A DNA stretch of 49,590 bases, taken from a virus. Positions 6,681-17,400 of this stretch are shown here, one piece after another (the first letter of the stretch is position 1; every line of letters starts with the position of its first letter). The position numbers were made by a program, and so were the translations under genes. Below the pieces are notes generated by a model that was not told the origin of the DNA, made no database searches, and saw nothing but the letters and a program-made list of their open reading frames with translations. The DNA lies in IMG/VR virus record IMGVR_UViG_3300021962_000166, positions 1 through 49,590 of that record. One strand, 5' to 3'.

Positions 6681-7925
6681 ATGAAACTTAGAGATTATCA
6701 AGAGGACATCGCTTCGCAAGGGGCGGCTGTCCTCGCCTCTCGTGGTATGTTGTATCTATCCATGGAGGTTCGTACAGGAAAGACATTGACGTCATTGTCA
6801 ATATGTGATAGGGTCAAGGCAGACAACGTGTTGTTCTTGACAAAGAAGAAGGCCATGAGCTCGATCGCTGACGACTGCAATATGCTGTGCCCTTCGTTTG
6901 TTTTGTTCATCATGAACTACGAGAGCATCCACAAGCTTCCTGATGTGAAGTGGGACGTGATCGTATGTGATGAGGCTCATACCATGGGGGCTTTTCCAAA
7001 GCCAAGCAAGCGATCAAAGCAGGTTAAGGAGTTGGTTGCTAAGAACAGATCTAAGGTCATCTTCATGTCTGGGACACCAACGCCTGAGTCGTTCTCTCAG
7101 ATGTACCACCAGGTGTTTGTTCACCCGAACAATCCTTTCGCTGAGTATAGAAACTTCTATCGATTTGCTGATAAGCATGTGAATGTTATGCAGCGATACC
7201 TGGGCCATGGCATGGTCAAAGACTACACCATGGGCAGGCCGTCGATCATTGACGCAATGAAGCCATACACCATCAGCTATACGCAGAAGGAGGCAGGGTT
7301 CATCGGAGAGATCGAGGAAGAGGTGATGTATGTAAGCATGAACGACTCAACGTATAACATGTGTAGGACGCTGAAGAAGGACCTAGTGCTGACAGGAAAG
7401 GACGAGGTAGTTGTTGCTGACACCGGTGCTAAGCTCATGCAGAAGCTTCATCAGTTGTTTAGCGGGACGATCATCTTCGAGTCTGGCAACTCTATGGTCA
7501 CTGACACGAGCAAGGCCGAGGCTATTGCCAACAAGTTTGACGGAAAGAAGATCGGCATCTTCTACAAGTTCAAGGCAGAGTTTGAGGCCATCAAGAAAGT
7601 GTTCGGAAAGGAGAACGTGACGCAGGACATTGCAACGTTTGACAACACTGACTGTAAGGTCATAGCTTTACAAATAGTGAGTGGACGTGAAGGTATATCT
7701 TTACGAAATGCCGAGTACTTGGTCTTCTACAACATCGACTTCAGTGCCACAAGTTATTGGCAGGCAAGGGATAGGATGACGACTAAGGACAGGAAGTTTA
7801 ACAAAGTTTACTGGGTCTTTGCTAAGGGAGGTATTGAGGAAAAAATCTACCAAACTGTGAATAAAAAGAAGGACTACACGCTCCAGCATTTCAAAAGAGA
7901 TTTGCTAAATTTGTTCCCCCTATGA
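6681..7925 (+). CDS. SNF2/SF2-type DNA helicase or translocase (414 aa)
   Basis: SF2 motifs in order: Walker A EVRTGKT (K34), DEAH box VCDEAH (97-100), motif III SGTPTPES (130-137), motif V REGISL (336-341), and motif VI QARDRMTTKD (361-370). The last lacks the usual QxxGR glycine but keeps the arginines. At 414 aa it is a minimal phage version of this class. Probable roles are branch migration, fork remodelling or recombination. The C-terminus overlaps the VRR-NUC start by 4 nt (ATGA), so the two are likely translated together and may cooperate. Confidence 0.85.
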   Translation: MKLRDYQEDIASQGAAVLASRGMLYLSMEVRTGKTLTSLSICDRVKADNVLFLTKKKAMSSIADDCNMLCPSFVLFIMNYESIHKLPDVKWDVIVCDEAHTMGAFPKPSKRSKQVKELVAKNRSKVIFMSGTPTPESFSQMYHQVFVHPNNPFAEYRNFYRFADKHVNVMQRYLGHGMVKDYTMGRPSIIDAMKPYTISYTQKEAGFIGEIEEEVMYVSMNDSTYNMCRTLKKDLVLTGKDEVVVADTGAKLMQKLHQLFSGTIIFESGNSMVTDTSKAEAIANKFDGKKIGIFYKFKAEFEAIKKVFGKENVTQDIATFDNTDCKVIALQIVSGREGISLRNAEYLVFYNIDFSATSYWQARDRMTTKDRKFNKVYWVFAKGGIEEKIYQTVNKKKDYTLQHFKRDLLNLFPL

Positions 7926-8161
7926 CAGAACAGCAGATCCAAGCCAAGAGAATAAAAGAACTCGAGGCAGAGGGCTACTACGTCATCAAACTAATCAAGA
8001 CTAACAAGAACGGGATCCCTGATCTGATTGCTCTGCATCCAGAGAAGGGGATTCTATTCTCTGAAATTAAGGCTGCTAAAGGGAGGCTCTCTGCCCTTCA
8101 GGAGTATCGAATCAAAGAACTGAGAGACAACGGATTCAACGTAGAAATATATAAACCATGA
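7922..8161 (+). CDS. VRR-NUC domain nuclease (79 aa)
   Basis: A stand-alone VRR-NUC nuclease of the PD-(D/E)XK fold: GIPDLIAL (P33, D34), FSEIKAAKGRLS (E48, K50), and Q60 of the ALQEYR helix. Phage members of this family are small homodimeric nucleases proposed to cut DNA junctions or flaps. It is fused by ATGA overlaps to both neighbours (helicase upstream, ribonucleotide reductase downstream), which suggests one translation unit. All catalytic residues are present. Confidence 0.88.
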   Translation: MTEQQIQAKRIKELEAEGYYVIKLIKTNKNGIPDLIALHPEKGILFSEIKAAKGRLSALQEYRIKELRDNGFNVEIYKP

Positions 8162-10014
8162 ATATCTCACAAAAAATACTATCAGACATCATTGTGTACT
8201 CCAAGTACGCACGCTACAACAATTTAATCGGACGACGTGAGACCTGGGAGGAGATCGTCACACGCAACAAGAACATGCACATCCGCAAGTTCCCTCACAT
8301 GAAGGATCAGATCGAGGACGCATATAAGTTGGTGTACGACAAGAAGATTCTTCCATCCATGCGTTCATTGCAGTTTGGTGGCACTGCCATCGAGGTGAAC
8401 AACGCTCGTTTGTTTAACTGCTCCTACTTGCCCATTGACGACTATCGTGCGTTCTCTGAGGCATTCTTTTTACTGCTGTCTGGCTGTGGTGTTGGTTACT
8501 CTGTTCAGCGTCACCACGTTGAGCGTTTGCCACGCATCTCAAAGCCAACCAAGCAGCGCAAGTTCTTGATCAGCGATGACGTAATGGGTTGGGCTGACGC
8601 TGTAAAGGCATTGATGAAGGCCTACTTCGGTTTGTCTAGTGCTGAGCCTGTGTTTGACTATCGCTCTATCCGTGCACAAGGCGAACCATTGAAGACCAGC
8701 GGTGGCGTAGCCCCGGGTCCTGGGCCATTGCGTGTAGCGTTGGGCAAGATCAAGGGCATCCTTGAGAACAAGAAAGACGGCACGTCATTGACATCTCTTG
8801 AGTGCCACGACATTATGTGCCACATCGCTGACTCCGTGTTGGCTGGCGGTATCCGTCGCAGCGCAATGATTAGTCTGTTTGACAGCACCGACGACGAGAT
8901 GCTGACCTGCAAGTTTGGCAATTGGTGGGAGCTAAACCCACAGCGTGGACGTGCAAACAACAGCGTTGTTTTGGAGCGAGACAGAATCAGCCACGAGTAC
9001 TTCATGGATTTGTGGAAGAAGGTTGAGCTAAGCAACAGTGGAGAGCCAGGTTTCTACTTTACTCACAACAAAGACTGGGGTACAAACCCATGCTGCGAGA
9101 TTGGGCTCAAGCCTTTCCAGTTTTGTAACCTCGTAGAGGTCAATGCAAGCGACGTAGAGGACCAACTCGACCTCAACCAACGTGTGGGGGCTGCAGCTGT
9201 AATTGGGACGCTCCAAGCGTCTTATACGGACTTTCATTACTTGCGCCCAGTATGGCAGCGTACAACGGAAGAAGATGCCTTGTTGGGCATTGGAATGACC
9301 GGCATCGCATCCAATGCTGTCAATGGTCTGAACTTGGAAGAGGCGGTTGACGTGGCTAAGGCTGTCAACAAGCAGGTGTCTAGCGATATCAATATCAATG
9401 ACGCAGCTCGTATTACTTGCGTAAAGCCAAGCGGTACGTCATCAATCGTGCTTGGAACCTCAAGCGGTATTCATGCTTGGCATGACCAGTACTATATCCG
9501 TCGTGTCCGTGTTGGCAAGGAGGAGCCATTGTATAAGTACTTGTCTGAGTACGCCCCTGAAATTATTGAGGACGACTTCTTCAAGCCAACAGAGCAGGCT
9601 GTGATTTCAATTCCTCAGTGTGCTCCCGAGGGTTCGGTGTTGCGTAACGAAGAAACAGCGATTAGCTTCTTGGAGCGTATCAAGAAGTTCTCTATCGACT
9701 GGATCAAGCCAGGGCACAAGACAGGGGACAACACCCACAACATTTCTGCTACAGTCACTATTGATGATAGTGAGTGGGAAGAAGTGGGAGAGTGGCTGTG
9801 GAACAACAAGGATTATTACAACGGCCTTTCGTTTTTGCCGAAGGACCTTGGCACCTACGTTCAGACGCCATTTGAGTCAACCACCAAAGAGGTGTACGAC
9901 CAGATGATGACTACGCTTCACGACATTGACTTGCGTGACGTAAGGGAGGGCCAGGACAACACCAACCTTATGGGCGAAGCAGCGTGCGCTGGTGGCGCCT
10001 GTGAGGTGCAGTAA
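8158..10014 (+). CDS. nrdJ: Class II (B12-dependent) ribonucleotide reductase (618 aa)
   Basis: A monomeric adenosylcobalamin-type reductase like the Lactobacillus leichmannii enzyme. Seen: NCSYLP (C88, first redox cysteine), NPCCEI (C312 and C313) with E314, and C323. The spacing matches N406-C408-E410-C419 of the reference enzyme. Also KPSGTSS and the C-terminal swing cysteines C610 and C615 (CAGGAC). At 618 aa it is about 120 aa shorter than the L. leichmannii enzyme, as phage versions often are. It makes deoxynucleotides for phage DNA and needs host B12 or B12 salvage. No B-subunit or thioredoxin gene is nearby. The start overlaps the VRR-NUC stop (ATGA). Confidence 0.93.
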   Translation: MNISQKILSDIIVYSKYARYNNLIGRRETWEEIVTRNKNMHIRKFPHMKDQIEDAYKLVYDKKILPSMRSLQFGGTAIEVNNARLFNCSYLPIDDYRAFSEAFFLLLSGCGVGYSVQRHHVERLPRISKPTKQRKFLISDDVMGWADAVKALMKAYFGLSSAEPVFDYRSIRAQGEPLKTSGGVAPGPGPLRVALGKIKGILENKKDGTSLTSLECHDIMCHIADSVLAGGIRRSAMISLFDSTDDEMLTCKFGNWWELNPQRGRANNSVVLERDRISHEYFMDLWKKVELSNSGEPGFYFTHNKDWGTNPCCEIGLKPFQFCNLVEVNASDVEDQLDLNQRVGAAAVIGTLQASYTDFHYLRPVWQRTTEEDALLGIGMTGIASNAVNGLNLEEAVDVAKAVNKQVSSDININDAARITCVKPSGTSSIVLGTSSGIHAWHDQYYIRRVRVGKEEPLYKYLSEYAPEIIEDDFFKPTEQAVISIPQCAPEGSVLRNEETAISFLERIKKFSIDWIKPGHKTGDNTHNISATVTIDDSEWEEVGEWLWNNKDYYNGLSFLPKDLGTYVQTPFESTTKEVYDQMMTTLHDIDLRDVREGQDNTNLMGEAACAGGACEVQ

Positions 10015-10052
10015 TGTGTATAACATGTTAATCGTAACATAGCGATCTATGC

Positions 10053-10060
10053 TATATTTG
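10053..10060 (+). promoter_or_regulatory. Candidate -7 box TATATTTG downstream of the reductase gene
   Basis: TATATTTG fits TAnnTTTG, but no TTG lies at the right distance upstream. A hairpin terminator (10111-10135) stands between it and the next gene at 10148. It could be the promoter of a hairpin-bearing leader, or a chance match. Confidence 0.3.
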
Positions 10061-10110
10061 TTCAGTTGTTTGACGATTAGGTTCAAATGGTTTGATAATG
10101 TGGTAGTGAC

Positions 10111-10135
10111 GGGGTCTGCGGAAGCAGGCCCCTTT
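10111..10135 (+). terminator. Strong GNRA-loop hairpin after the reductase gene
   Basis: Nine-pair stem GGGGTCTGC (10111-10119) / GCAGGCCCC (10124-10132) with one G-U pair and a GGAA tetraloop, followed by only TTT. Likely a terminator or attenuator for the long early transcript ahead of the last two early genes. Confidence 0.65.
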
Positions 10136-10147
10136 CGCTAAACGGTT

Positions 10148-10324
10148 ATGAAAGATAAAATACACTATATCAATGAGTTAATGGATAGCCTACATGGTCT
10201 GTCTATTGATCTATACGAGGCTATGGCCGACGGAGAAGATAAAGAAGTCGTGTCCATATGCGAAAAAATGCTGGAGATAATCAGACAGATACGCTCTGAT
10301 CACAACAGCGAACTCACAATTTAA
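10148..10324 (+). CDS. Hypothetical small helical protein (58 aa)
   Basis: A short open frame starting MKDKIHYINELMDSLHG and ending RSDHNSELTI. The composition is helical and acidic (LYEAMADGEDKEVV, ICEKMLEIIRQI), typical of real phage microproteins. It sits between the post-reductase hairpin and the metallophosphoesterase gene (10 nt gap), on the same strand and with similar codon use. Function unknown. Confidence 0.55.
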   Translation: MKDKIHYINELMDSLHGLSIDLYEAMADGEDKEVVSICEKMLEIIRQIRSDHNSELTI

Positions 10325-10334
10325 CAAACCAATT

Positions 10335-11453
10335 ATGTCAAATTACAAAAAAGAAGCACTTGAGATGTTTGAGAGTGGCTTCGGAACAAAAGCCGAGATT
10401 GCTAGGGCAATCAAGGAGAAGCATGGCTTGGATGGCAGCGTAGAGAATCTACGCAAGGCAATCTCAAAGTACATCAACAAACAAAAGCACAAAGGCCTTG
10501 AGGAGGAATGCAAAGAGGTTGGTCTTCCAATGGAGAATGTATCGCACTACTGGTACAAAGGGAAGCACTACTCGATCAATGTCAAGGGGTCTAATGTAAC
10601 GTCATGGGAGGACATCAAAGAAGATGTCATCTCAGACATGAAATCACACGCCTACAAATATGAAAGAATACAATACCCCAAGCAAACCAACGGTCACCTG
10701 CTTGTCGTTGATCCGGCGGATGTACACATCGGGAAACTGGCCAGCGCTTTTGAGACTGGCGAAGATTACGATTCACAAACAGCTGTGGCTCGTGTCATCG
10801 AAGGTGTCCACGGCATCCTGGAGAAAGCGTCAGGATTCAAAATAGACCAGATCTTGTTCGTTGCAGGAAACGATATCCTGCACATTGACACTCCGCGCAG
10901 GACCACTACAAGTGGTACGCCACAGGATACAGATGGTATGTGGTACGATAACTTCTTGATTGCCAAGAAGCTATACGTGCACGTGCTTGAGTTGCTCATG
11001 GAGACAGCGCCTGTGCACTTCTGTTTCAACCCATCAAACCATGACTATACCAATGGTTTCTTCTTGGCTGATGTGATTCAGAGTTGGTTCCACAACTGCG
11101 AGAACATTACATTTGATTGTGGCATCGCACATCGCAAGTACTACAGGTACCATAACAACTTAATCGGAACCACACATGGTGATGGAGCAAAGGCTCAAGA
11201 TCTTCCATTGCTGATGGCCCAGGAGGCTTCGGTTGATTGGTCTGATACCAAGCACCGGTACGTGTACACGCACCACGTGCACCACAAGACGTCTAAGGAC
11301 TTTATTGGAGTTACTGTCGAAAGCCTGCGCTCTCCATCAGGCACGGACAGCTGGCATCACAGAAATGGCTACGCACACAATCCGAAGGCCATCGAGGGAT
11401 TCATACACTCTAAAAACCACGGGCAGGTCGCAAGGCTTACCCACATATTCTAA
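10335..11453 (+). CDS. Calcineurin-like metallophosphoesterase with N-terminal HTH (372 aa)
   Basis: The metallophosphoesterase motifs are in order: DxH (D129-V-H131), GND (178-180), NH-D as SNHD (234-237), THGD (280-283), and HH-VHH (313-317) for GHxH. These bind two metal ions and hydrolyse phosphoesters. The N-terminal ~50 residues look like a helix-turn-helix (TKAEIARAIKEKHG, then ENLRKAISKYI), which could contact DNA. An SbcD-like nuclease or a nucleotide phosphatase role are both possible. It is the last early gene; its stop is followed within a few bases by the convergence terminator. Confidence 0.82.
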   Translation: MSNYKKEALEMFESGFGTKAEIARAIKEKHGLDGSVENLRKAISKYINKQKHKGLEEECKEVGLPMENVSHYWYKGKHYSINVKGSNVTSWEDIKEDVISDMKSHAYKYERIQYPKQTNGHLLVVDPADVHIGKLASAFETGEDYDSQTAVARVIEGVHGILEKASGFKIDQILFVAGNDILHIDTPRRTTTSGTPQDTDGMWYDNFLIAKKLYVHVLELLMETAPVHFCFNPSNHDYTNGFFLADVIQSWFHNCENITFDCGIAHRKYYRYHNNLIGTTHGDGAKAQDLPLLMAQEASVDWSDTKHRYVYTHHVHHKTSKDFIGVTVESLRSPSGTDSWHHRNGYAHNPKAIEGFIHSKNHGQVARLTHIF

Positions 11454-11458
11454 CGAAG

Positions 11459-11481
11459 AGGGCCCCGAAGGGCCCTTTTTT
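11459..11481. terminator. Terminator at the convergent junction of early and late arms
   Basis: Stem AGGGCCC (11459-11465) / GGGCCCT (11470-11476), loop CGAA on plus and UUCG on minus, followed on plus by a run of six T. It ends the early transcript. On the minus strand the hairpin lies immediately after the stop codon (11480-11482) with only a weak U-tract, so it may work both ways with unequal strength. Confidence 0.85.
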
Positions 11482-14400
11482 ATTTAGCTTCGATTATCTC
11501 TCCTTGTATAAATCCGCTTGGTGTTGCTCCTGGCTCTCTCACTTTCTTCCCCCTTTTCTGAGCTTTTTTTGTCGCTTTATTTGCTATAGTGCCAATTTCT
11601 GATGGAGCAAATCCAAGAGCATACATAAAGTCTGCAATGGCAACATACATCATTTTTTCTCTTGTTTCTTCGTCGACTTGCTTTTCAACGTCGTTACCAA
11701 AAAAATCTTTAGCCATGAACTTCCCTGTGGCTGCCATTTGGATTTTGTCATAAGCTGCCAGTAATTTCTCTGCTGCAATAGCATTCATGCCCAAGTCCTT
11801 GAATACACCAGCTTTTTCGAAGTTTCTTGGCAACTCAAACGTGTCTTTGTCTATGCCTATTTTTTCAAGAGCCATATTAAAGGCTATCCTTACTGGCTCG
11901 TTAGTTACGGGAATGGGAGATAGTATGTCAGAAACAATGTTCTTTGCGTAGTACTGCATAGATCCTTTCATTCGTTTCTTCTTCTGTTCCTCGCTCTCCT
12001 CTTCTCCCCACAAGTAATCTGTAAGGTTTGATAACATACTTGAAAAAAACATAGACATTCCACTATAAACAGCAAGTTCTATAGCCATACCTGTCAATGA
12101 TTTTCCAGCGTTGATTTTTTCTTGTGTGGATGCATCCTTGTTCCCAATGATTGACAAGTCTGCATACATGCGAGACTTTTGGTTCATTACAAACGTCATG
12201 AATGGGAAGAAGGTTTTTCTCAAGAACATTTTCAATGGCTCCTTTGACGCAAAGAATTCTCCAGCAAGATCAGAATCAGAATAGTTTTGCTGTCTGTCTA
12301 GCATTGCCTGAGCATAGTCCGCAGCCTCTTTGTTTAGTTTGTGGCTGCTCCAATCCACGTTGCTAGTATCGTAACCCATCTTGTCAAGCTGTTGCTTGTA
12401 GTAGGATATCCAAGACGTACGAGCAATCCAAACGTCAGGTTTAACAAGGAATGTATTAAGCCACATCTCGCTAGCCTTATTAAGCAACCTAAGCGCAGCA
12501 TCGCCTTTTGTTTGACTTGCCTTTTCAAGAATCTTATTGATGCTTTGAATGTCGGCATTTGATGCGATACCACGAAGGGCGATAGCATAACCAGAGTCGT
12601 TGATGAATTGGTTAGCCTGTATGGCGTCAACAACAGATAGGCGTCCACCTGAGTTGATCATGGTGTTAAACGCAACACCAATGGTCTGCTTTGGAGCCTG
12701 GAGGATACCACCAAGAGCACGTCCCGCACCTAGACCAGCGATAGTGTTCATAGCTTTGAATACTCCACTGAGCTGATCCTGGCTGACATAGTCTTTGCGC
12801 TTTGAACGAATGACGAACTTCTTCATTCTATCAACCATAAGGTCACGATCTTCTTTGGTTGGGACAATTTTTTCAAATCCCTCTGAGTTAAAGAATGACT
12901 TCATCTGTCGTGTGGCCTCTGCGGTATTGATGTCCATCAATGCGTCGTACATTGAGTTTGACATATTTACGTCAAAGTCGAAGCTTACGATACGTGATGG
13001 GCGCTTACCAAGTGTTTGAATACGCTTGTTTTCCATCAACACACCTGCTTCTTTGGTGTCAAAGTAGTCGTTTGAATTAGCAAACATGCTTTCTCCCCAC
13101 TGTGCCTCAGCCACATCTTTTCCTGATACACGCTTGAATCTATCAGGAGTGTAGTTGATGTCACTTCCAAGAACAACGTTGTATACGTTTCTTGACAAGT
13201 CCTGTAGCTCATCGTACTTGCTAGACCACTCATCAACCCAGAACTTAACAGCATCTTTGTTAAAGTCTTTCACTTTGGCCTCTACCTGGTCGATTGAGTT
13301 AGATCCTTTAAGTATATTGTTGTATACTTTTTCTAACTCTACCGCCTGAGACTGCTCTTTCTCTGTGCCTGTCTTCATGTACGCAAGCGTCTCCTCTACC
13401 AGGGCTTTTCGTCTCTCGAACTCGTTCTGTTGTTTTGTTGAGTTTTCGTTTACGCTTCTTGAAACAAAAGCCAATACCCCACGCTCCATAACATTCTCAA
13501 GATCTCTAAACCCTTTTACCTCGCCAAACTTTGCAGCGTACTTGTTGAGTGTGTTGTTTAGTTGGACCTGTGTGGTTGTCTTTCCTACCTTGAATGCATT
13601 AGCTCCAGATGCACGCATAAATGCAAGTGCCCTGTTTACACCGCCAAACATCCTTTGAACCATCAGGTCAAGCTGTTCGATTTGCTCGGCCCATGCACGT
13701 CCAACGTTCTTTGAATAGAACAGGCGCAATGGCTTTCCACGGTACCCTTCTTTAGCTAAGTTATTTGCGTTTACTTGCCCAACATAGTCAGCAATAGTTG
13801 CTGCCATTCCATCTGTAACCTTATTTACTATAAAGTTGTCGATGGCCTCTACAGCTGCATATGCTTCTTTAAGTGGCATCATGTCAATGTCAACCTCAAG
13901 GAACCTTCTAGCAAGCTTTTTCTGTGATTCAGTGAGCTCTATCTCTTCTCCTGTGAATGGATCAACACCACGCTGTATCATTGACAGTGCAATGGTTCTG
14001 TAGTATCCAAATGCTTTCTTGACGTAGTCACGAATCATCTTCTCCTTCTCTGCTGGAGGAAGGGTTTTTGGATCTTCTGAGTTGATGGCATCGATGATCT
14101 TTTTGATCTCATCGATATTCATGTCCTCGGTAAGGACACCGGCCATTACAAGGTCCTCGTTGCGTGCCAGTATCTCATCGACCTTTTGCTTTTCTTGACG
14201 CTTGATTTCTTCGTTGGCGTAATCCTGTACTTTGTCATACTCAACAGCGCTCTTGAACGAAACCTTTGCGCCTTCCTCTGTCACACGACCAGTGGTTGGT
14301 TTCATGGCGTTATAAAGGGCGGAGGCGTACTCTAGATATTCTTCGATGTTGCTAACACGTCGTGGCTCTATTTGGGCAAACTGCTTGGCCACTGCCTTTG

Positions 14401-17400
14401 TTCCTGCAGCTACCTTATCTGACTTAGAAAGGTTCTTGATGCTTTTTTGTAGCGTGTTTGACTGTGACAACTTCTCTCCATACTCGGCATTTTTAAACAC
14501 CTTCTCCATGTAGTCAACAAAGTTGTTGACAGCATCAGGCCTAGTGAGATTTACCTTGCTGGCCTTGTTGATGATTGTCTGTACTTGCTTGGCTGACAAT
14601 ACACCGGACTTTTCCATAGCCTTTATTTCTTCGGCTATGCGAGCTCTGATACCGTTGATAAATGCCACAGCATCTTTAGCTGCTTTTGCTTCGGCCTTGA
14701 TTTTTTCTTTCAATGCCATCATTTCGTCGACAGTAACTTTCTTGGCATCTTTAATAGTGCCAAGCAGTCTCTCTGCCTTTGGGGCAGACTTTACTCGCTG
14801 CCCAAGTTCCTTCTTAAGGTCACGGATCATCTGCTCACGCTGAGAGTCATTGGCTCTTTCGTATACGGCACTATTCTGAACGTAGTTAATCACGTCTTCT
14901 GCTATACGGGCTTTTGTGGCTCCACGCTTTGTTGCTTTTTCAATGATACCATCAACCTCGTTGCGCATGCGATCATAGCCAGGGAGGTCCTTGTAGTTGA
15001 TCTTCTGAGCACGAGCGGTTATTTTGGCCTCTGTAGCAACACGGCCAAGCCCCATTCCACGTTGAGCTAATCCCAACTGAGCATTAGATGCTGGAGACCC
15101 GTCAATTCTACGAATAGCCTCAACGGCCTTTGGCCTGTACCCAAATATCTTTAGCACAGGAGGTTTGCCACTTTTAGTTACAATAGCATATGGATAGCTA
15201 GGGTGTTCCTTGTCTTCCTTGAATGTAACATCCTCGTCTACTTCGATCATCGCATACGCATGGCTACTGGGAAGACCAAGAAGCAATCGTTCTGTCATGA
15301 TCGTTCCAAGCTGCTCACGTATCCCTTGTTTTGTGAATCGAATATTCTTCTTAGCACCAATGGCTTTTTGTATTTCCTTGATGTTTTTCTTTGGGGACTC
15401 AAGTTTGCCAAGTTCATCTACTAAATCGCTAAAGAATGTACCACGTTTCTCAAAGGTAGAGTCGGATACATTCATGAACTTATTTTCGATGTCTGCCTTA
15501 ATTGATGAAGCAGATGATGTTCCAGCGAAGTCAATGTTGTACTTCTTCCCTGCTGCTTTTAAAGCGGCTCTGAAGTCAGATGTAGAAATCAAACCACTAA
15601 ACACAAGCTCTTCAAGAATCTGCATTGCTGCTTTAACGCCTTGTACAGAGCTAATCATTTTGTCCTGAGAGCCCCTTACAAGAACAAGTCTGGCTTTTTT
15701 ATCGGAAGACTTTGCTCTAGATTCGTTTATTAGCTTCACTAGGCCACTAGCCGATGACTTTGCCCCAGAGGCCCATACGTTTCCAAACTTTAAAACATAG
15801 TATACGCCGCCATTGCCATCTATTATCTTTTTGCCTTTGTAGCTGAGATTGCCTACAAAAAGATTGTCTGGCTGGTGAACTGCGACTGGCTCTCCAGCCG
15901 CCTCGTCTATCGATGCGTTTTGAACGACAAGACCATCGTCTACGAGCTTTTGGAACTCTGCTTCGTCCTCGAAATAATATATATCAAAGTCACCAATCTT
16001 TTGGCTTCTATTTTTGAAAACAGTATCTGTATTTTCTATTTCTGTTGTGTCTTTTGTTTCAAAGAACTCCTCAATAGTCTCTCCTTTGGCGACCTTCTGA
16101 GAGATCGTGCTCATGAAGTCGATGATGTTCTCTGCAGTAGCATCTTTCAAGAACACCTCCTTGCCAGTAAGCTGCATAGCGAAGTCATTGATGATGTCTT
16201 TGATCTTCTGTAGCAGTGACTTTTGCTGTGGTGTCAGGTTCTGAATATCGAAACCACCCTCTACCAGCATGCCACCAAACTCGGCCATGTACTCACGGAA
16301 CACGACTTCATTACCTTCCTTGGCATATTGTTCTGAGAACTTTTGAAGCTCTGTAGCTATATCATTATATCCAGCCAATCGAAGCTGACGATCAATGCTG
16401 TTACGGAACTCGGCAAACTTTTCAGGGTTTTTACCGAACGCATCGTTTAGCATAACCTCCCAGGCCTCGTGTCCTGCCGTGCGGGTGTTAGCAGCGGCCT
16501 TGTCAACGACAATGGCAACTGGTCTCTCTCCTGCGAACAGAGCCTGCCCACGAACGTCTTTAAAGTCGTTGGCTACCTCTTGGGCCTTCTCCATGCCTAC
16601 ACGTGGCGTGAGAGCCTCTACAATGCGTGCACGGGTGTCTTCTAGGTTGTCTCCAACAATAAACTCAACCTCAGGGAAAGCCACTTGAAGTGACTGGGCT
16701 GTGTTCTGGATGGTCTGCCCAACTGTAGCTTGATCTACTGGTGCTGCAGCCTGGTATACTTGCTTTGCCTGCTCAACATAAGAATCACGATAGGCCATAG
16801 CCTCGTCGTAGTCATCAAATGTTTTCTCTTCGATGTTTAGCTTGTTTTCTGGATCATATACCATAGCAACTACATCAGGCGTGCCCTGGGATTTTGTCCA
16901 ATCTCTTGGAGCAGCCTCCTCAGAAAACGGCAGCCTAGACACAATCTTGAATCCGTTTCTCTTATATATAGGAGTAAGGTAGTTGTCGAAGTTATCGAGC
17001 TTTATTCCTCCTGCCTCAACAGCCTTTTTCAAGATGTCATCAGCAACGCCTTTGCGTGTTGTTTCAGGAGTCTTGAATACGCCCTTGATGTCCCCTTCTT
17101 TTGATACCACTCCATATCCACCATCAACAGAAACAATGGTTCCGTCCTTTGCGGCTTCAAGATCAACTGCATCCACTGTCCAATATTGGGCCGGATCAGA
17201 TCTCTTGGTACGTTCTAACTCTTGGACGTATGTCTCTGGAGTTACTTCTTCTTGGACACCTTCTTCGGTAACGACTTCAGGTTTTGCTTCGGGTGCTCCT
17301 TGCGCCACTTCTTCGCCAACTCTGGCTTCTGGCTGAACAGGAACTTCACTTGTTGCTTGCTTTTGAACGGCATTTTGTATTATCTCCTTTCGTTGGTTAT

